The notes under the pieces: model-generated
The model's input: only the letters and a program-made list of their open reading frames with translations
Databases searched by the model: none
What the model was told of the DNA's origin: nothing
Assembly: GCA_027493615.1 (NCBI GenBank)
Contig: JAOSKK010000037.1
Coordinates: forward strand, 314,514-378,513
Direction of reading: 5' to 3'
Origin: Verrucomicrobiota bacterium
GTDB lineage: Bacteria > Verrucomicrobiota > Verrucomicrobiia > Limisphaerales > J093
DNA length: 64,000 bases
Position numbers and translations under genes: made by a program
Shown here: positions 10,301 through 19,659 of the stretch, piece by piece
Layout of the letters: the number at the start of each line of letters is the position of its first letter
How positions within the stretch are numbered: the first letter of the stretch is position 1

Positions 10301-12800
10301 CCGGGCGGCGTTTGTCAGCCGCTACGGCGGGGGGCCGCTCATCGCCGGCGAGTTCAGCGGAGCCCTGGCCAACGAAGGCGAACGCCTCCGCCTCGTGGGC
10401 CCGGCGGGCGAAGTCGTGCTCGATTTCCGCTACGAACCTACCGCCCAACCGGCGACCGACGGCTTGGGGTTCTCGCTCGTCGTCGCTGACGAAGCACAGC
10501 CCCTGTCCCGTTGGGACGATGGGGCTGGTTGGCGCACCGGAAGCGTCCGGGGCGGCACCCCGGGACAGCCGGACCCTCCCGTGCCAGGGTTTCCCCGCGT
10601 CGTGGTCAACGAGGTGCTGGCTCACGCCGACCGGCCGCTCGTAGACACCATCGAGCTCCACAACCCCACGCTGGCCGCGGCCGACATCAGCGGATGGTAT
10701 CTCACCGACGACCGGCGGACGCCTAAGTTCCGGATCCCGGCGGGCACCGTGTTGCCGCCGGGCGGCTTCGCGGTCTTCACGGAAGCGGACTTCCATCCGA
10801 CCGCCGGCCAGCCGCCCGGCTTCAACCTCAGTGCGGCCGGGGACGAGGCAGTACCTCTTGTCGGCGGATGCGGCGGGTCAGCTCACCGGTTATGTCCACG
10901 GGTTCACCTTCGGCGCGTCGCTGAGCGGCGACTCCTTCGGCCGCCATCTCGCCAGCACGGGCGCCGAGCATTTCGTGCGGCAGGTTGAACGGACGCTCGG
11001 CGGTCCAAATGTCGGGCCACGCACCGGACCGGTGATCGTGAGCGAGATTCACTACCACCCCCCAGACGTCTGGGCCAACGGAGCGGGCTGGGACAACTTC
11101 GAACACGAGTTCATCGGGCTCTACAACCCCACCCCCCAACCCGTTTCGCTCTTTGAACCGCGAGCGCCGGACCTTACCTGGCAACTGTGCGATGCCGTTC
11201 GCTTTGCCTTCCCCACCAACTCAAACCATCGAACCGGGGGAACGCCTGCTCGTGGTGGGCTTCGACCCCGTGATGCGGCCGGACCTTGCCGCCGCCTTCC
11301 GCGAGCATTTCGGCCTGGGCACCGGGGTCCGTCTGTTCGGGCCTTACCGCGACAAGCTCCCCAATCGCGGTGGCAACATCGAGCTCGTGCAACCGGACGT
11401 GGCGGGCTCTCCCGACACCGTGCTTGAGGTCCGGAGCGTGGTGGTGGATCGGGTGTCCTACACCGACAGCCCCCTGGCCTGCCGGGGCAGACGGACTCGG
11501 TTTCTCGCTTCAGCGCATCCCCGACACGGCATTCGGAGACGACCCGGCCCATTGGGTCGCGGCCCGGCCCACGCCCGGAAAGGCGGCGGTCCCGACAGCT
11601 CCTCCCGTGATCACGCGGCAGCCCGTGGGGCAGATCGCCCGGCCCGGCGAGACCGTGACGCTGTCGGTAGACGTGTTCGACCGTGCGAACCTGAGCTTCC
11701 AGTGGCGGCAGGACGGTCGCTTCCTGACGGGGGCAACCGAGCGCGTGCTCGTGTTGACCAATGCGCAACCGGCTCAGAGCGGGCAATACCAGGCGGTGAT
11801 CTTCAGCTCCGCAATCGCCGTCGCCAGCCATGTCGTGGAAGTCCTCGTGGCGGAGCCTCCAACCATCCTCCGTCAACCGGTGTCCGTCGAGGTACGCCAG
11901 GGCCAACCCGCCAGCTTCGCCGTCCTTGCCGCCGCGGCTTCGCCCCTGCAATACCAATGGCGCCGCGACGGCGTCCCCCTCCCATCGGCCACGCGCGCGT
12001 CGCTGGAGATCCCGGCCGCACAACCGGGAGACGAAGCCGACTACGACGTGGTGATCCGCGACGCTCAGCGCTCGACGGTCAGTCAAGCGGTGTCCCTTTC
12101 TGTGCTGGTGGACCCGATTATTGTCCAGCCGCCGCTCTCCTGCGCGGTCCCCCTTGGCGGCCTCGCCTCCTTCAGCGTCGCCGTCACCAACGCGGCGGAC
12201 CTGCCCATCGCCTACCAGTGGCGCAAAGACGGCACCGTGGTCGCGACCCGCACCCTCCGCGCCCATGTCGACTTCCTGACGCTGACCGAGGTCGGCTTGG
12301 ACGATGCGGGCCAATACACCGTGACCGTGGTGAGTCCGACGCTGCCATGGCCTGGATTCACCAGCCCGCCCGCCCGACTCGAGGTCGTTCCCCTGGCGGA
12401 CGCCGATGGGGACGGGCTGCCGGACGCCTTCGAGCAGGCCCATGGGTTCGATCCTTACGGCCCCCAGGACGCCGCGCGGGACGCGGATGGGGATGGGGCG
12501 ACCAACCTCGAGGAATACCGTGCTGGCACTAACCCGCGCGATCCCCTCAGCGTGCTCAGACTCGAATCCCTCAGGCACGCCGGCGCCGTCCGGCTCCGTT
12601 TCCAGGCCGCGCCGGACCGTTCCTATGCCGTGCTCCACGGGGACACCTTGACGGCCGGGGGCTGGAAGACTCTCGGCGGCGTGCCGGCCGTGGGGACGGA
12701 GCCGGGGGAGGTACGCTGGGTCGAGTTGGAGGACCCCTTGGCGGTGGCGCCGGGGCAACGATACTACCGGTTGGTGGTGCCCGGGGTGAATCTCGAGTGA
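7380..12800 (+). CDS. Giant CotH/lamin-tail-domain/Ig surface protein, broken by about five frameshifts
   Basis: About 1,800 residues, exported (signal region around 7476; an in-frame ATG at 7476 is an alternative start). In order: Big-like domain (VVAVVPPAGATVAELTFVEV), lamin-tail domain LTD (VVISELLAANDHGL...DWIELWN), chitobiase-like C-terminal domain (LRYTLNGTLPT), CotH kinase domain (RGQSSLGFPKKAYNLEL, YAGIYLLVEKIKVDNRRVDI, FIDADSFVDNHWIVE, MDPIWDWNLSFG), a second chitobiase-like domain (VYYTTDGSDPR), three more LTDs (VVITELMYRPAP, VVVNEVLAHADR, VIVSEIHYHPPD), three Ig-like domains with YQWRRDG/YQWRKDG, and calcium-binding thrombospondin-type-3-like DADGDGLPD / DADGDGATN. Frame breaks lie at G5 9125-9129, C5 9734-9738, about 10850, about 11200 and C5 11466-11470. 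Repairing them rebuilds motifs such as SPWPAGADGLGFSLQR. CotH proteins phosphorylate spore-coat proteins in Bacillus; the role here is unknown, probably cell surface. Confidence 0.8.
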
Positions 12801-12815
12801 GCCAGCACGGACATA

Positions 12816-12982
12816 GCCGCAAGAAGGCACAAGAAGCGCAAAATGCCCAACTTTTTGCACTGCAATAGCCGAGAATCGCGCATTCCTGGCAGGATTCTCC
12901 AACCCTTCGTTGCCTTCCTTTCCTTCTGTGGGGCTTTTGGTTGCGGCTATGCCGCGCTGGGCTTCTTGTGCCTTTTTGCGGC
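12816..12982. repeat. MITE-like element with 22-bp terminal inverted repeats
   Basis: GCCGCAAGAAGGCACAAGAA begins a 22-bp arm at 12816-12837 that recurs, inverted, at 12961-12982 with a single mismatch. Between them lie about 123 bases that are more A/T-rich than the flanks and have no gene. An inner copy of TAGCCGCAA/TTGCGGCTA (12814-12822 and about 12941-12949) nests in it. It follows the CotH gene stop at once and precedes an ATPase remnant, so it may mark an old insertion junction. No target duplication was identified. Confidence 0.6.
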
Positions 12983-13054
12983 CAGTCCGGAATCCCGGGT
13001 GTCGTCCAGGTTGTGACCTGGTTAGCAAGTCAGGAGCGGTCGCGGCGACAAGAC

Positions 13055-13160
13055 AAGGTCGGCGGCCTGACCGCCTTTCGGCAGCGGTATCCCAAGGCGA
13101 ACGTCTGGCTCGTCGGACCGACGGGCATCCAGTTCGATGCGTTCTTTGCCCGCCCGGCGT
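13055..13160 (+). pseudogene. 3' remnant of an AAA/DUF4143-type ATPase
   Basis: The frame encodes GGLTAFRQRYPKANVWLVG followed by PTGIQFDAFF. This matches the last 35 or so residues of bacterial AAA ATPases with a DUF4143/nuclease-like C-terminus (pattern 'L..FR..YP.A...LVG..GI..EEF'). Nothing upstream in the same frame resembles the rest of that protein; instead the palindromic element at 12816-12982 sits there. I infer a truncated leftover. The frame runs on without a stop into the small gene at 13208, so it is not an independent gene. Confidence 0.45.
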
Positions 13161-13207
13161 CGGCGTGCATGGTTGCGAGGCACGGCGGCTGGCAATACTC
13201 TCACACC

Positions 13208-13399
13208 ATGACCGCGATCACCGAGCAGTTGGAGACTACGCTGAAGCGGTTGGACGATCGAGCCGCCGCGTCACTCGTGAGGCTCGTCCGTGACGCGCTG
13301 GGGCTGGCCAATGTTCAAAGGGCGGCCCATCCTTCCGACAGGCTGCCGGCGGATCTCTTCCCTCGCATCGCAAGGGAGTTCGGCCCCGCGCACGACTGA
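13208..13399 (+). CDS. Small 63-residue protein, unknown function
   Basis: An ATG at 13208 opens a 63-codon frame. The product is helix-rich and charged (LETTLKRLDDRAAASLVRLV), ending REFGPAHD. The composition and heptad-like pattern suggest an alpha-helical, possibly dimerising protein. Small proteins of this style next to ATPase or PIN remnants are sometimes antitoxins, but no toxin partner is visible here. It stops about 30 bases before the CobW-type GTPase gene. The reading frame continues from the upstream ATPase remnant, so its independence as a gene is inferred from the ATG and composition only. Confidence 0.4.
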   Translation: MTAITEQLETTLKRLDDRAAASLVRLVRDALGLANVQRAAHPSDRLPADLFPRIAREFGPAHD

Positions 13400-13429
13400 A
13401 CACGCGCGAGAACTCCGGTGCGTCAACCC

Positions 13430-14591
13430 ATGAATCGCGAGCCCTCCCCTACCCTCCGCCCCAAGCAGAACCCCCGGGCCCGCTACATTATGATCGGGGG
13501 CTTCCTGGGAGCCGGCAAGACCACCGCGGTTGCCGCCCTCGCCAAACGGTTGGTCGCCCAGGGCCAACGCGTCGGCCTGATCACGAACGATCAAGGCCGT
13601 CACCTCGTGGACACCGCCATGCTCCGCGCCCATGGCTTCGCCACCGAGGAAATCCCCGGCGGCTGCTTCTGCTGTCGGTTCAATTCACTCGTGGAGGCGT
13701 CGCGGCGGCTGACGGCCAGCACGCGACCGGAAGTCTTCCTCGCCGAACCGGTGGGGAGTTGCACCGACCTGGTGGCCACCGTGACCTACCCGCTGCGCCG
13801 GCTCTACGGCGACGACTTCACCGTGGCGCCGGTGAGCGTACTGGTGGACCCGGTACGCGCCGAACGCATCTTCGGGTTGAGCCAGGGCGGGGCCTTCTCC
13901 AGCAAGGTCCGCTACATCTACCTCAAGCAAGTCGAGGAGGCCGACCTGGTGGTCATCAGCAAGTGCGACCTCATCGAGGCCCCGCGATGGGGGAGCCCTG
14001 CGGGAAGCCATCCAGGACCGGTTCCCCAAGAAGGAGGTTTTGGCCGTTTCGGCCCGGACCGGCGCGAACCTGGACGGGTGGTTTGGCCGTCTGACGAGCG
14101 ACGAACAGGCGGGCGGCACGGCGATGGAGGTCGATTACCAAGTGTATGCCGAGGGCGAGGCGTTGCTGGGCTGGCTCAATGGCACCGTGCAGCTTTCGAC
14201 CAGAGTGGCAATCGATGCCGAGGCGTTCCTCAAGGAGTTGGCCGGGGCCATTCAGAAGCACCTGCGAAGCCGTGAGGCGGAGGTGGCCCACCTGAAGATG
14301 ACCGTGAGCCCTGATGACAGCGTGCTCGGCGAGATCGCGGCCGTGAGCCTGGTGCGGAACGACTTCGTGCCCGAGCTGTCGTTCCGGCTGGAGCCGCCGA
14401 TCCGGAGCGGCCAGTTGATCGTCAACCTCCGGGCCGAGGCGGCGCCCGACGTGCTCGGCACGGCCGTCCGCGAGGGCCTGGCTGCGGCTGCGAGGAAGTT
14501 CCCGGGACTGGAGGCAGTGGTGGATCACCTGGAACATTTCCGTCCGGGCAAGCCCACGCCCACCCACCGGGTCGAACGACTGGCCGCCTGA
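13430..14591 (+). CDS. CobW/COG0523 family GTPase (metal chaperone type), one frameshift
   Basis: About 387 residues. The Walker A loop is GGFLGAGKTT near residue 22; TNDQG follows; the family hallmark metal-binding CxCC is in PGGCFCCRF; EPVGSCTDL matches the switch region; and SKCDL stands for the guanine-specificity NKxD. The second half (from about 14040) is the C-terminal region with a long acidic and hydrophobic stretch. The G run 13989-13993 breaks the frame; the following residues ALREAIQDRFPKKEVLAVSA continue the family. COG0523 proteins insert or store metals such as zinc or cobalt; the client protein cannot be told from context. The ATG at 13430 is preferred over an in-frame GTG at 13418. 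It precedes rpsO by about 115 bases but probably is not co-transcribed with it, given the promoter-like sequence at 14648. Confidence 0.8.
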
Positions 14592-14600
14592 CCGGCCGAG

Positions 14601-14628
14601 GGCGAAGGCGAAGGCGAAGGCGAAGGCG
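14601..14628 (+). repeat. GGCGAA hexamer microsatellite
   Basis: Four and two-thirds tandem copies of GGCGAA lie just after the CobW-family stop codon and ahead of the rpsO promoter candidate. It is non-coding. Its length may vary between strains by slippage. Confidence 0.9.
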
Positions 14629-14647
14629 TGCGGCGCGGTGAAAGTGC

Positions 14648-14676
14648 TTTACACCCCGGAGCGGTCTCTCTAGCCT
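14648..14676 (+). promoter_or_regulatory. Candidate promoter for rpsO-pnp
   Basis: TTTACA (14648-14653) is followed by a 17-base spacer and TAGCCT (14671-14676). The -35 matches sigma-70 consensus at five of six positions and the spacer is ideal, but the -10 matches weakly (three of six). It lies 32 bases before the rpsO ATG. It is the only promoter-like pair in this gap. Confidence 0.35.
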
Positions 14677-14708
14677 GCCCGTTCTGTTTGGTAGCGTAAT
14701 CGAACGGT

Positions 14709-14966
14709 ATGCAATTGAAGAGCAAGACGATCGCAGACTTCCGCCTCCACGAGCAGGACACGGGATCCGCGGATGTGCAGGTGGCTTTGTTGACGCAACG
14801 GATCAACGAGTTGACCGAGCACCTGCAGAAGCACCGCAAGGACCACAGCTCGCGTCGGGGTTTGCTGATGATGGTCGGCCAGCGGCGGCGTCTGTTGGAT
14901 TACCTCCAGACCACCGACAACGACCGGTACCTGGCGGTCACCAAGAAGTTGAAGCTCCGTAAGTGA
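14709..14966 (+). CDS. rpsO: 30S ribosomal protein S15
   Basis: Intact 85 residues (family about 88). S15 binds 16S rRNA in the central domain and nucleates assembly of the 30S platform. The helical pattern and the conserved blocks DTGSADVQVALLTQRINELT, HLQKHRKDHSSRRGLL and LVGQRRRLLDYL (here MMVGQRRRLLDYLQ) are all present, including His and Asp of HRKDHSSRRGL that contact rRNA. The rpsO-pnp order is conserved across most bacteria. S15 is often autoregulated through its own leader; the leader here is short and no pseudoknot was resolved. Confidence 0.97.
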   Translation: MQLKSKTIADFRLHEQDTGSADVQVALLTQRINELTEHLQKHRKDHSSRRGLLMMVGQRRRLLDYLQTTDNDRYLAVTKKLKLRK

Positions 14967-15020
14967 GCGTTGGTGCGGTCTTGTCTTCCCGTCCGATGAC
15001 GGATTCCAGCGCTGCCACCT

Positions 15021-15149
15021 CGCCGGCCTCCCGGCGAATGGGAACGGTTCGAGCGCGCCCCGTTCCCCGGCAGCCCAACCCCGGCGCGCCTCCAACCGGC
15101 CCGTCGGCTTAGGGAAATTTCATTGAGCTGCCCCCGGCGGGCGGCTCAA
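15021..15149 (+). promoter_or_regulatory. Three stem-loops in the rpsO-pnp intergenic region
   Basis: Hairpin 1: CGCCGG (15021-15026) pairs with CCGGCG (15031-15036) across a 4-base loop. Hairpin 2: GGGAACGG (15040-15047) pairs with CCGTTCCC (15060-15067). Hairpin 3: TTGAGCTGCCC (15123-15133) pairs with GGGCGGCTCAA (15139-15149) over a 5-base loop, with one G-U pair. The third ends about 50 bases before the pnp start. In E. coli a leader hairpin upstream of pnp is cut by RNase III and mediates PNPase autoregulation; an analogous role here is inference from position. Hairpins 1-2 could also attenuate rpsO transcripts, though no U-tract follows. Confidence 0.5.
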
Positions 15150-15199
15150 CGAAGTTCCTCCAGGCTGACGGGCCTCGATGCATGTCAGGCAGGCTCGTT

Positions 15200-17959
15200 A
15201 TGTCAGAGAAGATTGCGGTCACAGTTGGCACCAAGGAGATCCAGATCGAAACCGGGCGTTTGGCCAAACAGGCCGACGGCGCGGTGACGGTGCAGTTGGG
15301 CGAAACGATTGTCATTGTCGCGGCGGTCGCCGCCCTCGCTCCGCGGCCCGGACAGGAGTTCTTCCCCTCACCGTGGATTATCGTGAGAAGGCGGCGGCCG
15401 TCGGGCGTTTTCCCGGCGGCTATTTCAAACGCGAAGGTCGGCCTACGGAGAAGGAGATTCTCACGTGTCGCATGACCGATCGCCCCATCCGGCCGCTGTT
15501 CCCCAAGGGCTGGTTCAACGAAGTCAAGTACAGAGCATCCTGCTCAGCGCCGATAGTGAGAACGACCCGGACGTGCTGAGCATCATCGGCGCCTCGGCGG
15601 CCTTGATGGTCAGTGACATCCCTTGGGCCGGCCCGCTCGGGGCCGTGCGCATCGGCCGGATCGACGGCCAGTTCGTCGCCAACCCCGGGCACAGCCAGAT
15701 GGCCGATAGCGATCTGGACCTCGTCTATGTCGGCAGCGAAACCGAGTTGGTCATGTTCGAAGGGTCCGCCAAGGAGATCTCGGAGGCGGATTTCAACGCG
15801 GCCCTCCAGTTCGGTCACGCTTGCTGCCAACCCCTCATCACGGCCCAGAAGGAACTCGCCGCCAAGGTCGGCAAACCCAAACGCGAGATCAAGGTCACCG
15901 TGGTCCCGGACGAGATCCTCAACGAGGCCAAGACGCTGGCCGGCGATCGGATTCTGCCGGCCCTGCTTACGCCCGGCAAACTGGCCCGGGAAGCAGCGTG
16001 GCGGGCCGTGACCGACGACGTGGGCGCCAAGCTGGTCGAGAAGTTCGGCGAGGAAGCCGTCACGCCCTTCGTGCTCAAGGACGCGTTCTATTACATCCAG
16101 AAGGAAGCGGTCCGGGCCCTGATCATGGATCAGGGCAAGCGCCTCGACGGGCGGGGTCTGGACGACCTGCGGCCGTTGAGCTGCGACGTCGGGCTGCTGC
16201 CGCGCGCCCACGGTTCCGGGCTCTTTGCGCGGGGTGAAACCCAGGCGCTCTGCCTCGCGACCCTCGGCACCATCGAAGACGCCCAGGAACTGGACGCCTA
16301 CACCGGCGGGGAAAGCGAGAAACAGTTCATTCTGCACTACAACTTCCCGAACTTCTCCGTCGGCGAGACCGGCCGTATCATGGGCCCCGGCCGCCGCGAG
16401 ATCGGCCACGGCGCCCTCGCCGAGCGCTCCATCGAGCCGATGGTGCCCCTGAAGGAGTTCCCGTACGCCGTGCGGGTCACCAGCGAGATCATGGAGTCCA
16501 ACGGTTCGACCTCGATGGCCACGGTCTGCGCCGGCAGCCTGGCGCTGATGGACGCCGGCGTCCCCCTCATCCGCCCCGTCGCCGGCATCAGCATCGGGCT
16601 CTGCACCGCCCCCGGTCTTCCGGGCGCGCCCGCCCGCTACAGGCTCCTCACCGACATCATCGGGGCCGAGGACAACTTCGGCGACATGGACTGCAAGATC
16701 GCCGGCACCGAGAAGGGTATCACCGGTTTCCAACTCGATCTCAAATTGCCTGGCGTGGCCCATAGCATCATGGCCGAGGCGCTCGAGCGCGCGCGCGTCA
16801 CCCGCCTCAAGATCCTCCAGGCCATGGGCGCAACCCTCCCGGCCCCCGGACCGAACTCAGCAAGTACGCCCCCGCATCCTCAGCCTCAAGATCAACCCCG
16901 AGAAGATCGGCGCCCTCATCGGACCCGGCGGCAAGAACATCAAACGCATCTGCGACGAGTCGGGCTGCGAAATCAACATCGAGGACGACGGCACCGTGCA
17001 GATTTACTCGCGCAGCCCCGAAGGCATGGACATCGCCCGACGCGAGGTCGAGGCACTCAGCGCCGAGATCGAAGTCGGCAAGCTCTACCGTGGCAAGGTG
17101 GTTACCATCAAGGAATTCGGCTGCTTCGTCGAGGTCCTCCCCGGCAAGGACGGCCTCGTCCACGTCAGCGAGCTCGCCAACTTCCGCGTCAAGCAGGTCG
17201 AGGACATCGTCAAGCTCGGCGACGAGATCTGGGTCAAGTGCCTGGGCGTGGATGAAAAGGGACGCGTCCGCCTGTCCCGTCGTGCCGCCATGGAGGAACG
17301 CGACCGCCAGGAGCGGGAAAAAGGAGGGCGAAGGCGAACCCGCCGGCGCGCCCGACGAGGAACCTGCTCCGGATCGGCCCGAACGCGAAAGCGACCGGCG
17401 TGAGAGCGACCGGCGCGAAGGAGAATCGCGTGACAGCGACCGCCGCGAGGGAGATCGCCGGGAAAGCGACCGGCGGGAAGGTGATCGTCGCGAGGGCGAT
17501 CGCCGCGAAAGCGACCGGCGTGAACCGTATGGCCGCGAAGGCGACCGCCGCGAGAGTGACCGCCGCGAGGGAGATCGCCGGGAAAGCGACCGGCGGGAAG
17601 GTGATCGTCGCGAGGGCGACCGGCGGGAATCCTATGGCCGCGAAGGCGACCGCCGCGAGAGCGACCGAAGGTATGACAACGACCGGCGAACCGAAGGCGA
17701 CCGGCGCGAGAGCGATCGCCGCGAAGGCGACCGGCGAGAGGGCTACAACCGGGATCGCGAAAGCGACCGGCGCCCCGAAGGCGACCGGCGCGAGGGCGAT
17801 CGCCGCCCCGAGAGCGACCGGCGTCCCGAGGGTGAGCGACGCGAAGGCGACCGGCGTCCAGAAGGTGACCGGCGTGAAGGTGACCGCCGTCCCGAGGGTG
17901 ACCGACGCTCGGAGGGCCGACGCGACCGCGGCGGTTTCCGGCGTGGTCGCGGCCGCTAA
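15200..17959 (+). CDS. pnp: Polyribonucleotide nucleotidyltransferase with an Arg/Asp/Glu-rich repeat tail; about five frameshifts
   Basis: PNPase degrades RNA 3'-5' by phosphorolysis, as a trimer in the cytoplasm. The ATG at 15200 gives MSEKIAVTVG; an in-frame ATG at 15182 is less likely. Domains: RNase PH-1 (EFFPLTVDYREKAAAVGRFPGGYFKREGRP after repair), central helical linker, RNase PH-2 (FSVGETGRIMGPGRREIGHG, TSEIMESNGSTSMATVCA, GDMDCKIAGTEKGITGFQLD with catalytic Asp), KH (KIGALIGPGGKNIKRI) and S1 (GKVVTIKEFGCFVEVLPGKD). After S1 comes a tail of about 215 residues with 28 DRR triplets. Frame breaks: C4 15364-15367, about 15528, C5 16843-16847, C5 16869-16873, A5 17313-17317. Because pnp is a conserved housekeeping gene and all domains are intact, the breaks argue for sequence error. 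Confidence 0.93.
17385..17920 (+). repeat. Tandem repeat array inside pnp encoding (D/E)RR-rich tail
   Basis: The unit is an approximately 15-base motif encoding E-(G/S)-D-R-R, repeated imperfectly for over 500 bases. Superimposed on it, about 62 bases at 17438-17499 recur almost identically 120 bases later (17558-17619), showing a recent duplication of a 120-bp block. The last third shifts to a P-E-G-D-R-R-type unit. It ends before a Gly/Arg stretch RGGFRRGRGR. Codon choice varies between repeats, so the array is under amino-acid-level selection as well as slippage. Confidence 0.9.
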
Positions 17960-18016
17960 GGCCTGTTCCATCTGGCTTTCCGGGCTGCGGGCAGCGCAGG
18001 GCGCCCGAAGGAAGGT

Positions 18017-19000
18017 TCAACGCTCGATCTGGCGTTTGTAGCCCTGGACGGCCTCGACGATGGCATCCGCGAGCCTCGCGCGGAACGCGGCGTCCACGAT
18101 CTGCTTGAGCTCGGCCGGTGAACTCATGAAGCCGGCCTCGATCAGCACCGCCGGCATCGTGACGTCCCGCAGCACCGCGAAACGGGCACGCTTCACCCCG
18201 CGATCCACCAGGCCGAGCCGCCGGACGGCAGCCTTCTGGATCTGGTAGGCGAGCAGCACGCTGTGCGCGCCGGGTCCGTGTCCGGGCAGCCGCTGGCTCG
18301 ACGTCGCCGTTCGCGGAGCATGCGTGGACGCCGCGTGGTTCGGGGTCAGGCAGAACACCTCGAGTCCGCGCACCGCATCGTCGGTTCGGCCCAGCGAGTT
18401 GAAGTGCAGGCTGAGAAAGAGGTCCGCCTTCGAGTTGTTGGCCAGGGTCGCCCGCTCCGGCAAGCCCACGAAGACATCGCGGTTCCGGGTCAGCAGCACC
18501 TGGAAGCCGGCGGCCTGCAATTTGACGCGGAGTTGCTGGGCCAGGAGCAAGGTGTAGCGCTTCTCGAGCGCCGGTCCTTCCTGATTGCCCGGGTCCTTCC
18601 CGCCATGCCCGGGGTCCAGCAGGATCGTCCGCACCTTCTGGCCCGGCGGTGACCGGACCGGCTGGAGCAACGGCTGCAGGACGGTTTCGACGTCCAGCAC
18701 CGAGAGATGCGCCTTGCCGGCCTGCACCGTCACCGGAGCCGACAGCCAGACCTTCACGCCGTTCACGGTGGCCTGCGGCGAATCCACGGCAAAACCGAGT
18801 CGCGTCGTCCGGTTGGTGAGCTGCAGGGTTTTCGAGGAGCGATTCCATTGCAGCACGAAGCGATGCGCCTCTGCCCAGGCGCCGAGCTCATACCAGTCAC
18901 GGCCCTGGAACTCCACGCGGGCGGCAGCGGGAGCGGGCGCCGCCTGAGCGCCGGCCATCCAGACCAGCACCGTGACCAGGAGCATCAGAACTCGGTTCAC
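18017..19000 (-). CDS. N-acetylmuramoyl-L-alanine amidase (Amidase_3)
   Basis: Intact, 327 residues, exported (signal peptide MLLVTVLVWMAGAQAAPA). Residues about 25-125 form a beta-rich domain resembling copper-amine-oxidase N-like/AMIN-type cell-wall binding domains. Residues about 125-325 are the zinc amidase: LLDPGHGGKDPGN (zinc His), the zinc Glu in LEKRYTLLLA, SLHFNS (zinc His), and catalytic Glu in VLIEAGFMSS. It cleaves the amide bond between MurNAc and L-Ala in peptidoglycan, acting in the periplasm in cell separation or wall turnover. It converges on pnp with only 57 bases between stops, and is divergent from the prepilin remnant. Confidence 0.92.
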   Translation of the reverse strand: MNRVLMLLVTVLVWMAGAQAAPAPAAARVEFQGRDWYELGAWAEAHRFVLQWNRSSKTLQLTNRTTRLGFAVDSPQATVNGVKVWLSAPVTVQAGKAHLSVLDVETVLQPLLQPVRSPPGQKVRTILLDPGHGGKDPGNQEGPALEKRYTLLLAQQLRVKLQAAGFQVLLTRNRDVFVGLPERATLANNSKADLFLSLHFNSLGRTDDAVRGLEVFCLTPNHAASTHAPRTATSSQRLPGHGPGAHSVLLAYQIQKAAVRRLGLVDRGVKRARFAVLRDVTMPAVLIEAGFMSSPAELKQIVDAAFRARLADAIVEAVQGYKRQIER

Positions 19001-19227
19001 CGCGAAAAACGCTGCCGGTTGGGTGGGGAGCGAGCAAGCAAATCCCGGTTCGGCCGTTTCTTCGGTCGTCTCACCGCTTGCCCGCCGCGGCGCTTGGAGC
19101 TAAAGGAGGCCGGTGACACCTGCGATACGACGACGGCTGTTGCCGGGAACCGGCTCTGTTCGCGAACCGGCCCTCCCCGATACGGAGAAGCGCCGGCCGG
19201 GCCACGCTTCGCGGCTGCCACCGAGCC

Positions 19228-19640
19228 ATGGCGCAGGAGGACCCTCGCCCTACCGACCGGCTGCCCGGCCCACCGCAGCAACGCCGCGGCTTCACCCTCA
19301 TCGAGTTGCTGGTGGTCATTGCCGTCATCGCACTCCTGGCCGGCATGCTCCTCCCCGCCTGAAACCACCGCCTCGTGGGACCGACTCGTGTTGCCTCACG
19401 GTGCCCCCACCAATCTCCTCGTCTGCGCCAGTCACCGGCAGGGCAGCGCCAGTACTGGACCAACGGCAACATCGACAATGCCCACCGCAACTACGGCGAC
19501 CCGCAACAGTCGGGCCGCATGAGCTTCGGTTTCTCCGTCCGCATCGAGCCGATCCCCAACCCCGTCGGCACCGTGGCCTTTGGCGACGGCCACGTCGAGT
19601 CCCTCAAGTCGAACATCCTCCTCGGCCCCAGGCACCCCTC
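19228..19640 (+). pseudogene. Prepilin-like (H-X9-DG type) gene remnant
   Basis: The 44-codon ORF from ATG 19228 ends at a TGA (19360-19362). It contains the type IV pilin/pseudopilin signal RRGFTLIELLVVIAVIALLAGMLLPA. Beyond the stop, other frames continue with WDRLVLPHGAPTNLLVCAS and then YWTNGNIDNAHRNYGDPQQS, MSFGFSVRIEPIPNPVG and FGDGHVESLKSN. These are the middle and C-terminal blocks of the short prepilin family common in Verrucomicrobiota. Roughly 30-40 residues that should join signal and middle are absent, so this is a deletion as well as a frame break, not only a base-calling error. An intact-looking relative lies at 59849. Confidence 0.7.
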
Positions 19641-19659
19641 AAACCGACCGAACCCGCCC

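Noticed and set aside
17385..17920. CRISPR array
   Set aside because: The repeats are back-to-back and in coding frame, with no unique spacers of regular length; they are a protein-coding tandem repeat. No cas gene is present.
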